NCBI GenBank assembly: GCA_019633425.1
Contig: WSUB01000100.1
Coordinates: 91,055-155,054, forward strand
Direction of reading: 5' to 3'
DNA length: 64,000 bases
Source: Tulasnella sp. 424
Taxonomy: Eukaryota > Basidiomycota > Agaricomycetes > Cantharellales > Tulasnellaceae
A program made the position numbers and the translations under genes. The notes under the pieces were generated by a model, which saw only the letters and a list, made by a program, of their open reading frames with translations, did no database searches and was not told the DNA's origin. Each line of letters begins with the position of its first letter. Within the stretch, counting starts at the first letter, position 1. Below, in pieces: positions 31,701 through 42,800 of the stretch.

Positions 31701-33340
31701 ACGCGTTCACATAGTCATCCTGCTGTAGGTACATTCTCCCCAGCTGCATCAGGAGCTCCGGAGAGCGAGCTTTAGAAGCCGCTGTGTCTGTGGTCCGTAT
31801 CGGGTTTGGCGGAATCATAGGCTATATCAAACTTTGGTCAATTGCATTTACTTTACCCATAATCAGTATCACTCACCATCCAAGTGATTGACTCTTGGCA
31901 ATCCTCAGCAGTCGGTCGCTTCCGAGGGTCCTCGTTCCAGCACGCAAGTGCGAGGGAACACAGTGCTTTAATCAATGCCATGCGAACGTTGTTTGTGATG
32001 GAAGGGAGATTTCCCGTAATGATACGTATTACCACGACGTTTGCCACGTCGACATCATGAAATGGAATCGAATTCGTCATCACCTATTCCGGAGTTCATG
32101 TTTGAGGCATGTTCATGATCGTAAGATAGGACCTGAGATTACCTCGTACACAACACATCCCAATGCCCAGATATCGCTCGCAAGGGTGGCTTTCTTTAGC
32201 AACAGTTCCGGAGCAGCCCAACGAAGAGTGAAATTATCCTTCTTCAATGTTAAGGTCATGGTATTGGTGGCATCGCAGAATGCTGGTTCAAGCGACAGGC
32301 CCGGTTGCGGTTTGTTTTCATCACGACTTGTTTCCTGGTCTAGATCCTCGGTTGTGTGACGGCGAGCGGATCCAAAGTCGGTAATTATCGCGCGGTATTC
32401 AGAGTTGATCAGTATGTTTATCTAAAAAGTTCGGACGAGGTTTGCAAGTGGTTCATTATGACGCCCTCGGGACGTACGGATTTGAGGTCGCCGTGGCGGA
32501 TGGGGGGTTGTTGGTTATGGAGGTATTTGACTCCGTCAGCCACGTCGGAAATCTGAAATGCAGAGTGTCAGAGGTGGATCGAAGGAAAGTAGTTCCATCA
32601 TACCAGCCATATTCGTTCGGGGATCTCCCATTCGGCTGAGGCGATAAAGTCCTTCAAGTTTCCGTTCTCCTCCCAGGGAAAGACCAACCACACTACATCC
32701 TTGGACAAGTCCTCGACAAATCCTTCTAGTTCAACGATGTTTTCGTGAGAAAGGTCATCCAGGAATTCGGCTTCCCTGAGTGCCAACTGAACCGAAAGAC
32801 CTTAGCACTAAAACCACCACGTGATTAGTCGGAGTGTTCTTACCGCTAATACCCGCGCTGGGTCTTCTAATATCTTCATTTTCTTCACTGCCACATCCTA
32901 TAAGGTTGAACTGATGAGCCGCTCATCGTCGCTGTCAATGGCCGGAAAGGCAGAGGAGCACCGACCTTCCGCTGCCGAGACCCTTCAGCAGGAGGACCGG
33001 GTAAGTCAAGACCGTCCTTTTGGGTAGGATTGGATTGGGTCGTTCTGTCAGCGAGCAGAAAGGCTCGTGAAACTGTTGCATAACCTCCATCGAACCCGGG
33101 GCCGCCGTTGACAAATTCGATAGAGGAGAGATCAAGTCGCCGATCCGCAAGCTTGTTGAGTTTATCCCTCTATAAAGAAAAGTAGTTTTCGTGAGCCATT
33201 GAAATCGTCCTTGATGCTTGGAAAGGGCGTACCAGCTTAGCGCTTGGTGGGAATGCACCGGAGGGGGTATCGTGGTCCGAATCGGACGGTGACCCAGGCA
33301 ACGCGGAAGGCCCGGCATCTCGATTGTCGTCGTTTTGCAT
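28786..33340 (-). CDS. KT2: giant TKL kinase-TPR protein with about 24 TPRs
   Basis: Start at ATG 33340 (MQNDDNRDAG); exon 1 (33233-33340) ends SAKL with a GTACGC donor, as in the paralogues. Then RDKLNKLADRRLDLSSIEF and GGYATVSRAFLL, the Lys in VAVKKMKI, ALREAEFLDDLSHENIVELE, VFPWEENGNLKDFIA, HGDLKS, ITDFGSARR and RWAAPELL. The last exon (28786-31818) has 1010 codons: an N-terminal capping region, then about 24 TPRs of exactly 40 residues. Most match ANALFGLADVHRLRNEYSQA, followed by VAFYTEALEIRTDIGDRHGR, with little drift. The last two repeats are divergent caps. Total length is near 1,390 residues. No membrane or signal sequence. An 8-N gap interrupts the repeats. By fold: a cytosolic kinase with a long super-helical recognition arm; ligand unknown. 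Confidence 0.85.
29112..31640 (-). repeat. 120-bp TPR repeat array inside KT2
   Basis: About 21 tandem units of 120 bp, in phase with the coding frame. There is a higher-order period: about 29220-29460 is nearly the same as 29700-29940, i.e. 480 bp or four TPRs. Most units differ at only a few codons. Confidence 0.92.
30910..30917. other. Assembly gap (8 N) inside the KT2 repeat array
   Basis: The flanking motifs GTACTC and CGGCTCTCC are 41 bases apart in other units but 8 here. At least 33 bases are missing, and possibly whole 120-bp units; the TPR count is therefore a minimum. Confidence 0.95.
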
Positions 33341-33435
33341 ATAGGATATTTGGGCGAGAAAATGCTAGGAGATGATAAGAGTCGGTATTTTTGGATGGGC
33401 TCTGTAGAGAGGTGAAGGGAGGGGGCAAGCCGGTG

Positions 33436-33990
33436 GAGTGTTTATGAAGGAGTGAGTGCTAGTAGTGGATCGTGCACGGGAGGGGAATAAAAGGACGGAG
33501 GAGTCCTCTCGGATCCTCGCCTGGGACCCCTACCTGCCCTACTTCTCAAGGCCAACTGTGGACACGCCGCATTGGTCCTGTAGCTGGGCGCTCTAAGCCT
33601 CTGTAGATGGTTCCTTGCAAGTCCGAGCGATCAAGTTGAGGTGTCGCCGCATGGCTACGCGCCACAAGCCTCTCAGGTCAGGCGTTTCCCTTCTGGTAAC
33701 TAATTTGCGTTTGTAGGGGATTTAGGGAAGCTAATAACCAACTGACGGAGTGTTTACGAGGGAGTGAGTCGTGGGTCGTGCACGGAAGGGGAACAAAAGG
33801 ACGGAGATGTCCTCCGAGTCGGATCCAGCCGGGACCCCTACCTGCCCTCCTCCCCCAGGCTAACTGTGGACACGCTGCATTGATCCTGTAGCTGAGCGTT
33901 TTAAGCTTCTGTAGAATGTTCTTTGCAACTCCGCGCGGTCAAGTTGAGGTGTCGCCCCGAAGCCACGCGCCACAAGATCAGGTATGGAAA
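33436..33990 (+). repeat. Two diverged direct repeats of about 250 bp upstream of KT2
   Basis: 33436-33690 and 33744-33985 share GGAGTGTTTA, TCGTGCACGG, GGACCCCTACCTGCCCT, AACTGTGGACACGC, TCCTGTAGCTG, TCAAGTTGAGGTGTCGCC and CGCGCCACAAG. Spacing is about 308 bp. They lie just upstream of the KT2 start. No coding potential seen. Confidence 0.75.
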
Positions 33991-34419
33991 GCGTTTGTGC
34001 ACAGATTCCCCTTCCTCTATATACGTAACAGCCTAATAAGGCCATCTCGCGTATACGACGGATGACCCAGGAATATGGGATATATTTTTTTCAACCCAGG
34101 CACCACAAACACGACTGAATGGCGCGTCCCAACAACCCGACTGACCGGAGCCAACCGTCCAGGCACCGGCCCGTGCTTCGCCGAACCGCCTCGTCACCAT
34201 CGACACTCCCCCCGTCAGCGTCGTCGCCATCCTCAACAGCGAACACACAAATCCCGGCACCACCCCCATCGTTTTTGCTCCTTATCTCGGCAATGTATTT
34301 GTGGATATATTAAAGTGGTGACTAGACTGTATCTGCCGTTGTCCCAGTAATGTTTCTGTTCCTCTTCAACACTACCATGCTAACCTCCTGATGAACCCAT
34401 ATCAAACCCAGCTCCCGAG

Positions 34420-34530
34420 CCAAGAGGGACTGGGGTTGGCCCGAATCATCTTAGCGGACATCCTCACTTGACTTTTGGCTTCACGATATGGTTGTAATTA
34501 GTTTATAACTAAAATGCAATACACATTAAT
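34420..34530 (+). pseudogene. Fragment of a pseudokinase 3' end
   Basis: The sequence encoding KRDWGWPESS plus the following 3' flank (TAGCGGACATC, TTAGTTTATAACTAAAA) matches 27590-27690, the end of the 25.6-kb pseudokinase gene. Nothing upstream matches the rest of that gene. Confidence 0.7.
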
Positions 34531-35593
34531 CTTATTGGGCCGACCTATGTAACGCGAACCACAATTCGACAAATTTTAATTTTCTGACATACCAGTCGAT
34601 CAGAAGTCAAACATACCCGGCGGTGTACCAACGGCTATGAATGGACCGCTTGCGTCGTCCGATTAATTAAGAGACCATTCATGCGGGGCTTCCTACTCTT
34701 TTGTTCGGTGATACCGATATCCTTATTATGATCCAGTTTCGAATTTGATCCGATCAATGAAATCATCCATAGAAATATATCTTATACAATCTCAGGGACA
34801 TTGGAACCAACGTAATGTAGAGTAGCAAACCCTCTCGACGGATATCGCTCCTCCTACCGCGAATCAAGCACCGCAACCCCCGTCAGTCAGCCCAAACGGA
34901 CCGGACGACTAGTCGTTGTACTCCTGACCATACCTCCAGCACATTGCTGGTAACCTCTACTGGTATGCACTTTCACTGGTGTGGTACTTCTCTCTGTCAT
35001 CGCGAGCGCCTCGGGCCTTGCTCCTTGTTGTCAGCCAACTTCGGGGCCGTCAGGTTTCTCAGGCTGACCATACGGCTACGTTGATTGGAGATACACATTT
35101 AAGCATTGTGAAACAATCTCATGGTACCCATACCGACCACTTCAGGAGCCCTAGGGAGTAAGGCTGCCGCCACAGCTTTCGAAGCGAGCCCTTCACCACT
35201 CCTCGCAGTCAACAACGCATCTCATAACTTCCAGCTTATCGTCTGTATAGTCGTGGTATATTTTCTATCTTGAAAGAAGGCTTAACTATTTTCGTCAACC
35301 GTTTGCAGTGGTCCAAGGGATGGGCGGAGGCCGCTCAGATCGGGTGGTGATACCTATTCACCTCTCCCCGATACTCCATCTCTCACAACAATACACACAT
35401 ACACCTTTCGCTCTCGGTTTGAGCAATACTTCCGTTTGTAGGTTTCAGTGCTCCGTCTATTCTCCCTAAATTCCTTCGCCACACCCTTTTTCCCTCGACC
35501 CTTGACCGGTATCGATGGCAGCGACCATAAAAAGTATAAGATATCAAGCGCTCGCTGACCCTCTACCAGTACTAACGTTTTGAAAATCCCACC
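34531..35593. other. Intergenic stretch, no feature recognised
   Basis: Only short open frames. It includes the promoter of the next gene. Confidence 0.5.
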
Positions 35594-36552
35594 ATGACTT
35601 CTCATATCTCTTCAGGATCCTCAGCTTCCGGCAAGGACGGCCTTCGCGGCCTTCGTGAATGCATTCAGAAGGTATCCTCACCGGCTGTGGTGTCAATAGT
35701 CCCAGAAATAGCTGCTAATGCTTCTTGTCTTATTTTACAGATCAAAGAGCTGTGCATGAACGTTGATGAAACGATGCGGTACGTATCGCGACTCGTTCAT
35801 GCTGCGGGTGTAGCACCGTTCACATAGAGCCTAAACATTGCAGAGTGAGATGTCTATATCTTCACAGAGCGACAGAATGTTTCCTGGAGGTGATTGGGGC
35901 GTTTCGGGAGTGTATGCCACGAGAGAGCTTGATTTATTTCGTAACCGTAGCAGCATGGTAGGGATGCCTCCATAGGACGCAACGACCACTGAGTGACTCA
36001 TTAACCTTTTCAGGGCACTGAGGGACGTAGAAGAAGATCTTCAACATTGGACTCAGCGTTACTATGTGATGAAATTCTTCAACAAAGGTCACATGAATAG
36101 TTTGATCAACTCCCACCAGGAACGCTTTGCGGAGCTATCTCATTCCCTACTAGTGAGTATATATAATCCCACCTTCAATGAATATTGACTTAGTAGACCT
36201 AAATATTGCTCAGGAGGATTTATTTGACAGCCTTCAGAAACTTAAAGTCCTCGAGGTCCAAATTCGGAATTTAAAACTTGGCCAAGACTATGAGATAGTC
36301 CTCGCAGCAGAAACGGATGCTGAGACAGAAGATTCATTGGGACCTACACTAGAGGATTACCTATCTGAACAAATAGCGTCATCCGAGATTTGGAACATCC
36401 TTAACAAGTGCCGGAACACTAAACCGGAGGGCAGGATTAATATTGAGGAGGTTGTAGTTTCCCTGGAGGCGGAGATGAAGGCCAACGGCTGGGATCCTTC
36501 CGCCTCAATCCGCGTTCCAAAGCTCGACGGGGAAGACCCAATGGCGTCCTAA
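35594..36552 (+). CDS. Small helical protein with a kinase-like C-terminal tail
   Basis: Five exons: MTSHISSGSS... to ECIQK (ends 35671), IKELCMNVDETMR, ATECFLEVIGAFRECMPRES, ALRDVEEDLQHWTQRYYVMK followed by FFNKGHMNSLINSHQERFAE, and EDLFDSLQKLK to the stop. About 240 residues. The N-terminal 140 residues are a run of amphipathic helices whose order resembles the four-helix N-terminal bundle found in MLKL-like and related fungal proteins; this is a weak pattern match. The end (SSEIWNILNKCRNTKPEGRI then NGWDP) resembles the last helices of the TKL C-lobe in the 25.6-kb gene (RLLESCWSVEEVDRPDIG, TGWDP). The catalytic domain itself is absent. It may be a kinase gene that lost its middle, or an adaptor. 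Confidence 0.6.
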
Positions 36553-36928
36553 CATTTTATCGTGGGAGAGGAAAGGAAACTTATAGCTGGCTATATAATT
36601 ATTACATAATACATTGTAATAGCATGGGAAGGTGAATGCCTTCCTGACTTTCCCCGTAGCATGCGCGCATCCGGGCCCAAGGAGCACACCTGCGATACAA
36701 ATAGATTAGAAACTTCGAAGAGCGCCACGCGCTAGCTTATTAGTGTCGGTTGCAAGATGATGTACGCCCCCACATCTTTTCATTTGGCCGCTTCTGTCTG
36801 TCTTTCCCAGACGCCGCCACGAGACCAATTTCCCGTACCGGGGTAGGCGGAAAGAAGGACGACGGGCAAAGAAAACGATAATAATATCATTCCCGGTGAC
36901 CGATAAGACAAAATTAAGGCAGTCCCTG

Positions 36929-39014
36929 CTACAAAAACTCCAAGCCCATCCCGACTTGGACGCCTCTCCTGCCCAAATCGGATTGGCTTGCAACAAGGGG
37001 TACACCAATGTTGACCTCTACCCTTATAGGATCGAATCGATAAATCAGGCCGACACCTGCTGATATTGAAGGGCGGGTGACTGATTGCTTTATGGACGCA
37101 ACGAGGTCGATCGGTTTTGCTGTGAGACGGGAGCGAGCAAAGGCTGAGTTTTCAGTACGAAAATGATACTGGGAATACACGTACACCGATCCAATGCGTC
37201 CAGCCTCCCCGCGTTGACGAAAGCGTGAAGTTTTACTGGCCAATGGGGCTTCTTTGGCACGTCGGTGAACAGGCTGACGCCAGCACTCCAATACATGTCT
37301 CCTCCCAAGGAATCCCCTTAAGTCGGAAGAAGTCCACGTCAGCACCCAGCTCAGATCTGAGAATGATATCGGCAAGTCTCATACCACCATCTTTCGGCCC
37401 CAAGCCATTTTGCTTGAACATCCTCACACTGAGTGGACCACCAAGCTGGAATCGATCACTAAACATGGATTGCGCCGAAGGTGGGCGAGATGAGTAGAGG
37501 GGGAGAGGGTACAGCAGACCAGTCGCGGTTGAAAACGACAGTGACTAGTGGGGCAGAAAAAATGAATGAGATGTGTTCGACGACCTAAATGCTCCGAAAC
37601 ATACATACCAAGCCATTTGCGACTTGACGCGATACTTGGAAGACAGACTCTGACTTGAAGTGTGAGACGTCACCTCCTAACCCTGCAACTTCCTAGTGGG
37701 ATGCGAGTTAACACATTATCCATGGTTTTGAAGTAAAACGGCCTACATGTGCGATCTTGGTGTAAGTGCCTTGTGAACCGAACATGGTGTCGTCACGAGT
37801 ATCCCGGAGGTAGGTATGGGTCAACGCCGATTTAAAGCTATGCCCAGCTGCTTCCCGCATGCTTTGAATACAGATCGGTTAGCGACAACAGACCATATTG
37901 CATCCCAGACTCTGACGCACCTTAGTGAGGCGTCTTCCGCCAGGTTGCCGATGTGCCGTGACGTTAATTCATACGCCACTTCATGCGAGCCCTGTCGCCA
38001 AGGCGTCTACAGTGGATGTTGGACAATTAAATCCGATGTCTGAAACTGAAAGTTGATGGATCCGTTCCTACCCGAAGTGCGAATTTCATCCCTTTGGCCG
38101 ATTCCGAAGCGGATGCGAAGCTTGAGAAGTCCCTCTCTGTTGAGAAGGCACTGATCTCCCCTCTAGTCTTGAGTGAATGGTCGAGAGATACGACAGGTGC
38201 TTCGAGTCGAAGTTGGAATGCCTGGCGTGTCTTGGTGCCGAAGGATATGTTGCCTTCGAGGGACTCTGCGCCTCCAAAAACGTTGTTTATTTTGGCCATA
38301 GCCGACTGGAGTAATTTTTAGTCAGTTTCGCGGCATATTGAAAAGTAAATCATCCTCACAGCGCTGCCCTCTTGGTTGCCAACATCCGTGGCCGTTCGGA
38401 TTATGTATTTCCCCCGTTCAGTGCAATGAAATACGATGTCGATGTCGTCTCGTTCCGCTAGTGGCGACCAGCTCCTCTCAAGCGTGGGTTTGATCGATTT
38501 GAATACCTGGGTATCTTGCAGCAGGGACTGCACTTCCCGTGTTGTGTTGACAACGTCCTCCAAAGTCGTTGCCCGCGGAGATGAGCCGTCGGCAGGTGCC
38601 GCAAGGTAGGGCTTAACCAGAGAGCCAAGGAAAGAAGATCGCGTCCGGTGGGCTCCTTCAACCCGAATGGAACCGATACGAGCTGGCTTGTCGAGGTTCG
38701 CAGTAATCTGAATGGCAGGATCGTCAACACATGCCATAAATATAACCTCAAGCTGATCACTCACAACTTCCACCAGCTTCTTCACTTGACTTTCATATTC
38801 TCCCCTAAGCTTCCTCTCAACTCTCTGCTCCTGCCATCTCCGTAGCTCCTCTAGACTGGCATCGGTTGGTTCGTGGTCTCTCGGTGTCGATGTATTTCGG
38901 AGGGGAGTTGAAAAGCGAGGAGAAACTATGGGCTAGAGACAGCATCAGCCCGTCAAGTTTCATGCTAAGGCGCTCAGAACTGACCTCGTCGTCGTCTATT
39001 GGGCTTGTGTTCAT
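36929..39014 (-). CDS. SAM50: SAM50/TOB55: mitochondrial outer-membrane beta-barrel insertase
   Basis: Start at ATG 39014 (MNTSPIDDDE), chosen because the exon joins in phase to PIVSPRFSTPLRN through a GTCAGT donor and a CTCTAG acceptor. A helical stretch precedes a single POTRA domain (ARIGSIRVEGAHRTRSSFLG). The Omp85 barrel follows: NVFGGAESLEGNISFGTKTR, RQGSHEVAYELTS, AAGHSFKSALTHTYLRDTRD, FSDRFQLGGPLSVRMF, GDMYWSAGVSLFTDVPKKP, VNAGRLDAL, and the final strand VQVGMGLEFL. The order agrees with human SAMM50. The protein inserts VDAC, Tom40 and other barrels into the outer membrane. About eight exons, all frames intact. Confidence 0.92.
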
Positions 39015-39213
39015 TGCACTGGTCGGTTTCAGAATTTTGGGACGGAGCACCCGCGCTAAGGTCGAAAGCGCGTCGACGTCTCACGGTTCCGAAATTCCAT
39101 CTCTTCCATTTTTCGGTTCCAACTCCCCAAAAGTCTCTGAAGCGGCAAGTCTTTGTCCCCTGACCTTGTTTGCGATCAAAGCTGACGACTTGGATACTTT
39201 AGGTCTCTCAAAA
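39015..39213. promoter_or_regulatory. Bidirectional promoter of SAM50 and mitochondrial uS8
   Basis: Only 199 bp separate the two chosen start codons, which point away from each other. Both products serve mitochondria, so shared control is plausible. No specific site identified. Confidence 0.55.
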
Positions 39214-39681
39214 ATGATTCTCCCCTACGATCTGATGGCTCGCTTGCAAAACGGCTTCATGGCCCGATTAAAACGTCTCCCAGTACCGCACACGACCCAA
39301 AATCTTGCCATCGCCAGCATTCTTCTTCGACACGGCTTCCTCTCTAATGTGACTCGTGGAACTGTCAACGATGCCGACCCAAATGCATGGCACCAAGCTT
39401 CCGAACCCCATCGCCGTATATGGGTTGACCTCAAATACCGCGACGATCTGCCGGTCCTCTCAAAAGCGGAAGTCATCAGCAAGCCCAGCAAACGCGTTGT
39501 TCTGACGCCCGACGATGTGAGAAGGATATGTTCCGGTCAAATGGCGAGCTTTGTCAAGCCTCTGGGCATGGGTGAAGTCGCGGTCATTCGACAAGGTGGC
39601 GGGAATAAAGTTCAGTGGTTCGAGGCTAGGGAGGCATTGGAAAAGGGCCTTGGTGGAGAGATTCTCTGTCGGATGCGGTAA
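39214..39681 (+). CDS. MRPS8: Mitochondrial small-subunit ribosomal protein uS8m
   Basis: The protein begins MILPYDLMARLQNGFMARLK, the normal start of mitochondrial uS8, so I take ATG 39214 and not the upstream in-frame ATG at 38866, which would overlap the start of SAM50. Further blocks: VPHTTQNLAIASILLRHGFL, RRIWVDLKYRDDLPVLSKAE, VISKPSKRVVLTPDDVRRIC, GLG-like LGMGEVAVIR, and the end LGGEILCRMR. 155 residues, single exon. It binds the central domain of the small-subunit rRNA; the C-terminus conserved in uS8 is complete. Mitochondrial matrix. Confidence 0.9.
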   Translation: MILPYDLMARLQNGFMARLKRLPVPHTTQNLAIASILLRHGFLSNVTRGTVNDADPNAWHQASEPHRRIWVDLKYRDDLPVLSKAEVISKPSKRVVLTPDDVRRICSGQMASFVKPLGMGEVAVIRQGGGNKVQWFEAREALEKGLGGEILCRMR

Positions 39682-39876
39682 TTCACTGTTTGTTAGTTGC
39701 CTCTCAATGCACTGCCGTATTCTTGCGCTGACTGTATTTCGACAGCTCCTCTGTTCTGGCCTTCATGTTATTTATAGCCTTGCTATCAATCCCTTGCGCC
39801 GTATTCTTCTTACTAGCCCATCTTCATGTTGACCGTTACCAATATCGTCAACCGCATAGCACACCTTTTGCCAACA

Positions 39877-42800
39877 TCACGGATCAATTCTATTCAACTT
39901 CGCTCTCAACTGCCTATGGACCTCCTCTGCTGTAGGTCTCTGATCCGGGTCCTGGTCCCACCATCGAGCAAGAAGGGGCCACAATCCTTCATATTCCGTG
40001 GTCTTATCCACCAAATATGGAGGAAGGGGGTAATCCTCCATCTGCGGTCGTACCCCCGTCATTATAGCCAACATCAACTGGACCTGACCTCTTGGAAGGA
40101 TATCAAAGAACGGCAGCTTTTCAGAGTACAATTGCATAACGATGAACGCGAAGGCGTAGATATCACTTGCAGCACTGATCTTGGCATCTTCTTCATACAG
40201 CTCAGGTGCCATCCATATTGGAGTACCTTTTGCTGAGTCGCTTGTCTCATTCGGTCCCAGAACGTCCCGGGTAATTTGAGCCAGTCCGAAGTCCGCCAAG
40301 ACCGGATCTTCATCGTCGTTTACCAGAATGTTATCCTAAAGTTCAGGTGTTGGTAGGTAAGAGAGCTTCGGGCCAAAGGCATTGTTCTTGATGGCCACGT
40401 ACGGGTTTCAAGTCGCCATGAATGAAAGGCGGAATTCGGCTATGCAAGTAGGCCAGTCCCTCGGCGATTTGAGCTGACTGCAGCGACATTTCGAGTTCTG
40501 CCAGTCAAAATTCCGTCCTCGACAAAGTACATAAGACGTGTGACTAACCAGGTATAGTCGATTGACCCGTTTCTTCACGCTCAAATAGTGCAGAATATTC
40601 CCAAACCGACACCAGGGTGCCACGATGCATGGATTCGGCACTGTCCGGAATCCAAGAATGGGGAGGACATATCGATGTCGAATGTATTGCCACGTAATGA
40701 CCTAACACAGGAGAGTGTGTTAGCACGAGGCAAGCTTAAAGGGTACACGCTTACTTCCTGGTACAGGCGCTATTAGGAAAGAGGACTTTGAGTCAACCGT
40801 CCAGCCCCTCATTAGAGTATCTCGTCACCAACCTTGAGCAACGCCTGCAATCTCTCTTGTTCGTCAAGATCGTTGAGGCCAACAGGGCGAGGATATTTGA
40901 TTGCCACAACCATGGGCCTTTTCGCTCCAGGTGGAAACCATTCTCCAATGCGGACGTCAGCGTACCCTCCTCGTCCTTTGACGCCTCCAGGAATCAAAGT
41001 CCCCCGGGAGCTGTGGCGGCAAACGAACCAGGATTTAGCTCTAAGCGTAAGATCCAGGATAGGGAAGATGAGACATTACCTCTTGTCGTTTTCTCCTAGA
41101 CGAACGGAGTATCGGTGGAATTCGCTTCGCTCGCTTACGAATACCCTTTGAGCCACTGGTAGCCGAGCCCCCCGAACCGCCCGAGGATGTATATTCCGTG
41201 TCACTATCTTCCTCCAAAGCACTGATTCGGCTCTCGGGGGCCACAGCAGAGACCTGATACGGAGAGGTAAGCTCAACAAAACGACGCGCCTCAACCTCAA
41301 CCCCTTGAAAACGGCTCACCGAACCAATGGAGATATCCTCAACATCCACCACATTAGCAAACTCCTCCACTTCATATGGGTCAGGTGGGTCGAATTGTTC
41401 AAGATACTCTTCTCTCCAGTCGTAACCTCCGGCAGCCAAATGCCAGTCGGTGAAAAGCAGGTTATGGGCGTTATGGCGCAAGCTGTCGATTACTTGGATG
41501 AGGGGCGAGCCCCAATAGTCGGCATCGTTGATACCTGGAGGAGGCGGAGGAGGGCGGTACTACAACAAAATAACAAATATGCAGCTTAGAAAGGAGCAGA
41601 GGCGGAGCTAGGAGGTTTACTTACAGATCTCGCAGCTTCGACGATCAGTTCCCATGGTTTAGATTGCTGCTTGGGTCGATACGCTTTCTTTCCGGCGATT
41701 GGGCTTGATGGAAAAACAGGTCCCGCAATAACCCTCTCAAGATGATCGAACATGAGGTTTTCTGGCTGTTCGAAACCCCACAGGTAAGAGCTGGGAGACC
41801 TAAAACGCGGATCATTACTATAATGCAAGCCACACTCACCTTCAGCATCGAAGTGATAACCTTCCTATCTTTCAGTATGTCATGGTCCTCTAAGAACTCG
41901 AGCAGTTGCTAGAAGTTACAGATTAGAGTCGGGCTAGGTCTCAGTATGGGCACGACGCACTCTGAGATCCGTCAACTACAAAAGAGACGTCATTGAAGCC
42001 CTCGTCTTAAGACAAAATTCAGTTATCTACTCACCACAATCAAGAAGCAAAGGATGGCTTCTTTCGCACTGTGGTCCTGACAGTACTGTTCCAAGTAGTG
42101 GTTGAATGGGCGAACAGCAGCTACAAGAATCGATTCAGAGCTATTATCACGTCAGATAGAACACGGGCTTTACCAAGTTTGAGGACCAGAAACGAGGCGG
42201 AATCATCATGATAGAAGCCATGCATTTGGGGAAGATTTGGATGGCTGGTAAAATAACTGCGGTCAGGTCCACCTCGTTCCATCAACGGTGGCGCATTTCT
42301 TACCGAGCTAATAGGAGGAAGTCAACAACTGCGCGAAAGGACTCCTTCCCCGCGTATGTCTGAAACTTGCGAACGATGCATTTCTTCCGATGATCTGGAT
42401 CTGGCGGGCCGTTCCTATCTTCTTCCGCATTTGTATAGTTGAGTCTCGCGCGGAACATGTTCTGCCAAAACACGCTAACGTTCGTTTGAGAGACGATTAC
42501 GTCCGCCACATCGACTTCGGATGCCAGGAGCTCGAACTAATCGTTTCGTAATCAGTTCTCGTATTGCTGGGTTACTCAAAGAATGGGAGATAGGGCTTAC
42601 TTCATCCACTTTTACGTCGTCATCATTCCTGTCCTTCCTCCGAATGTGGTGCATCGTGATTGCAGCCTTTAGACATCGGTATCAGCGCCCCAGATACTGA
42701 AATTCGTATTCGTATATCGAGGACTTTGCCTTACCATGCACGAATCATAGGTGTCTTGAACGGCATGGAGGACATCATCCATTTCCAAGCGGTAGAGGAG

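Noticed and set aside
34119..34350. Short plus-strand frames with protein-like composition (for example VTIDTPPVSVVAIL)
   Set aside because: No start, splice sites or family could be found; too little to call a gene.
38866..39213. N-terminal extension of uS8m from ATG 38866
   Set aside because: It overlaps the SAM50 5' exons on the other strand and precedes the normal uS8 start MILPYDL.
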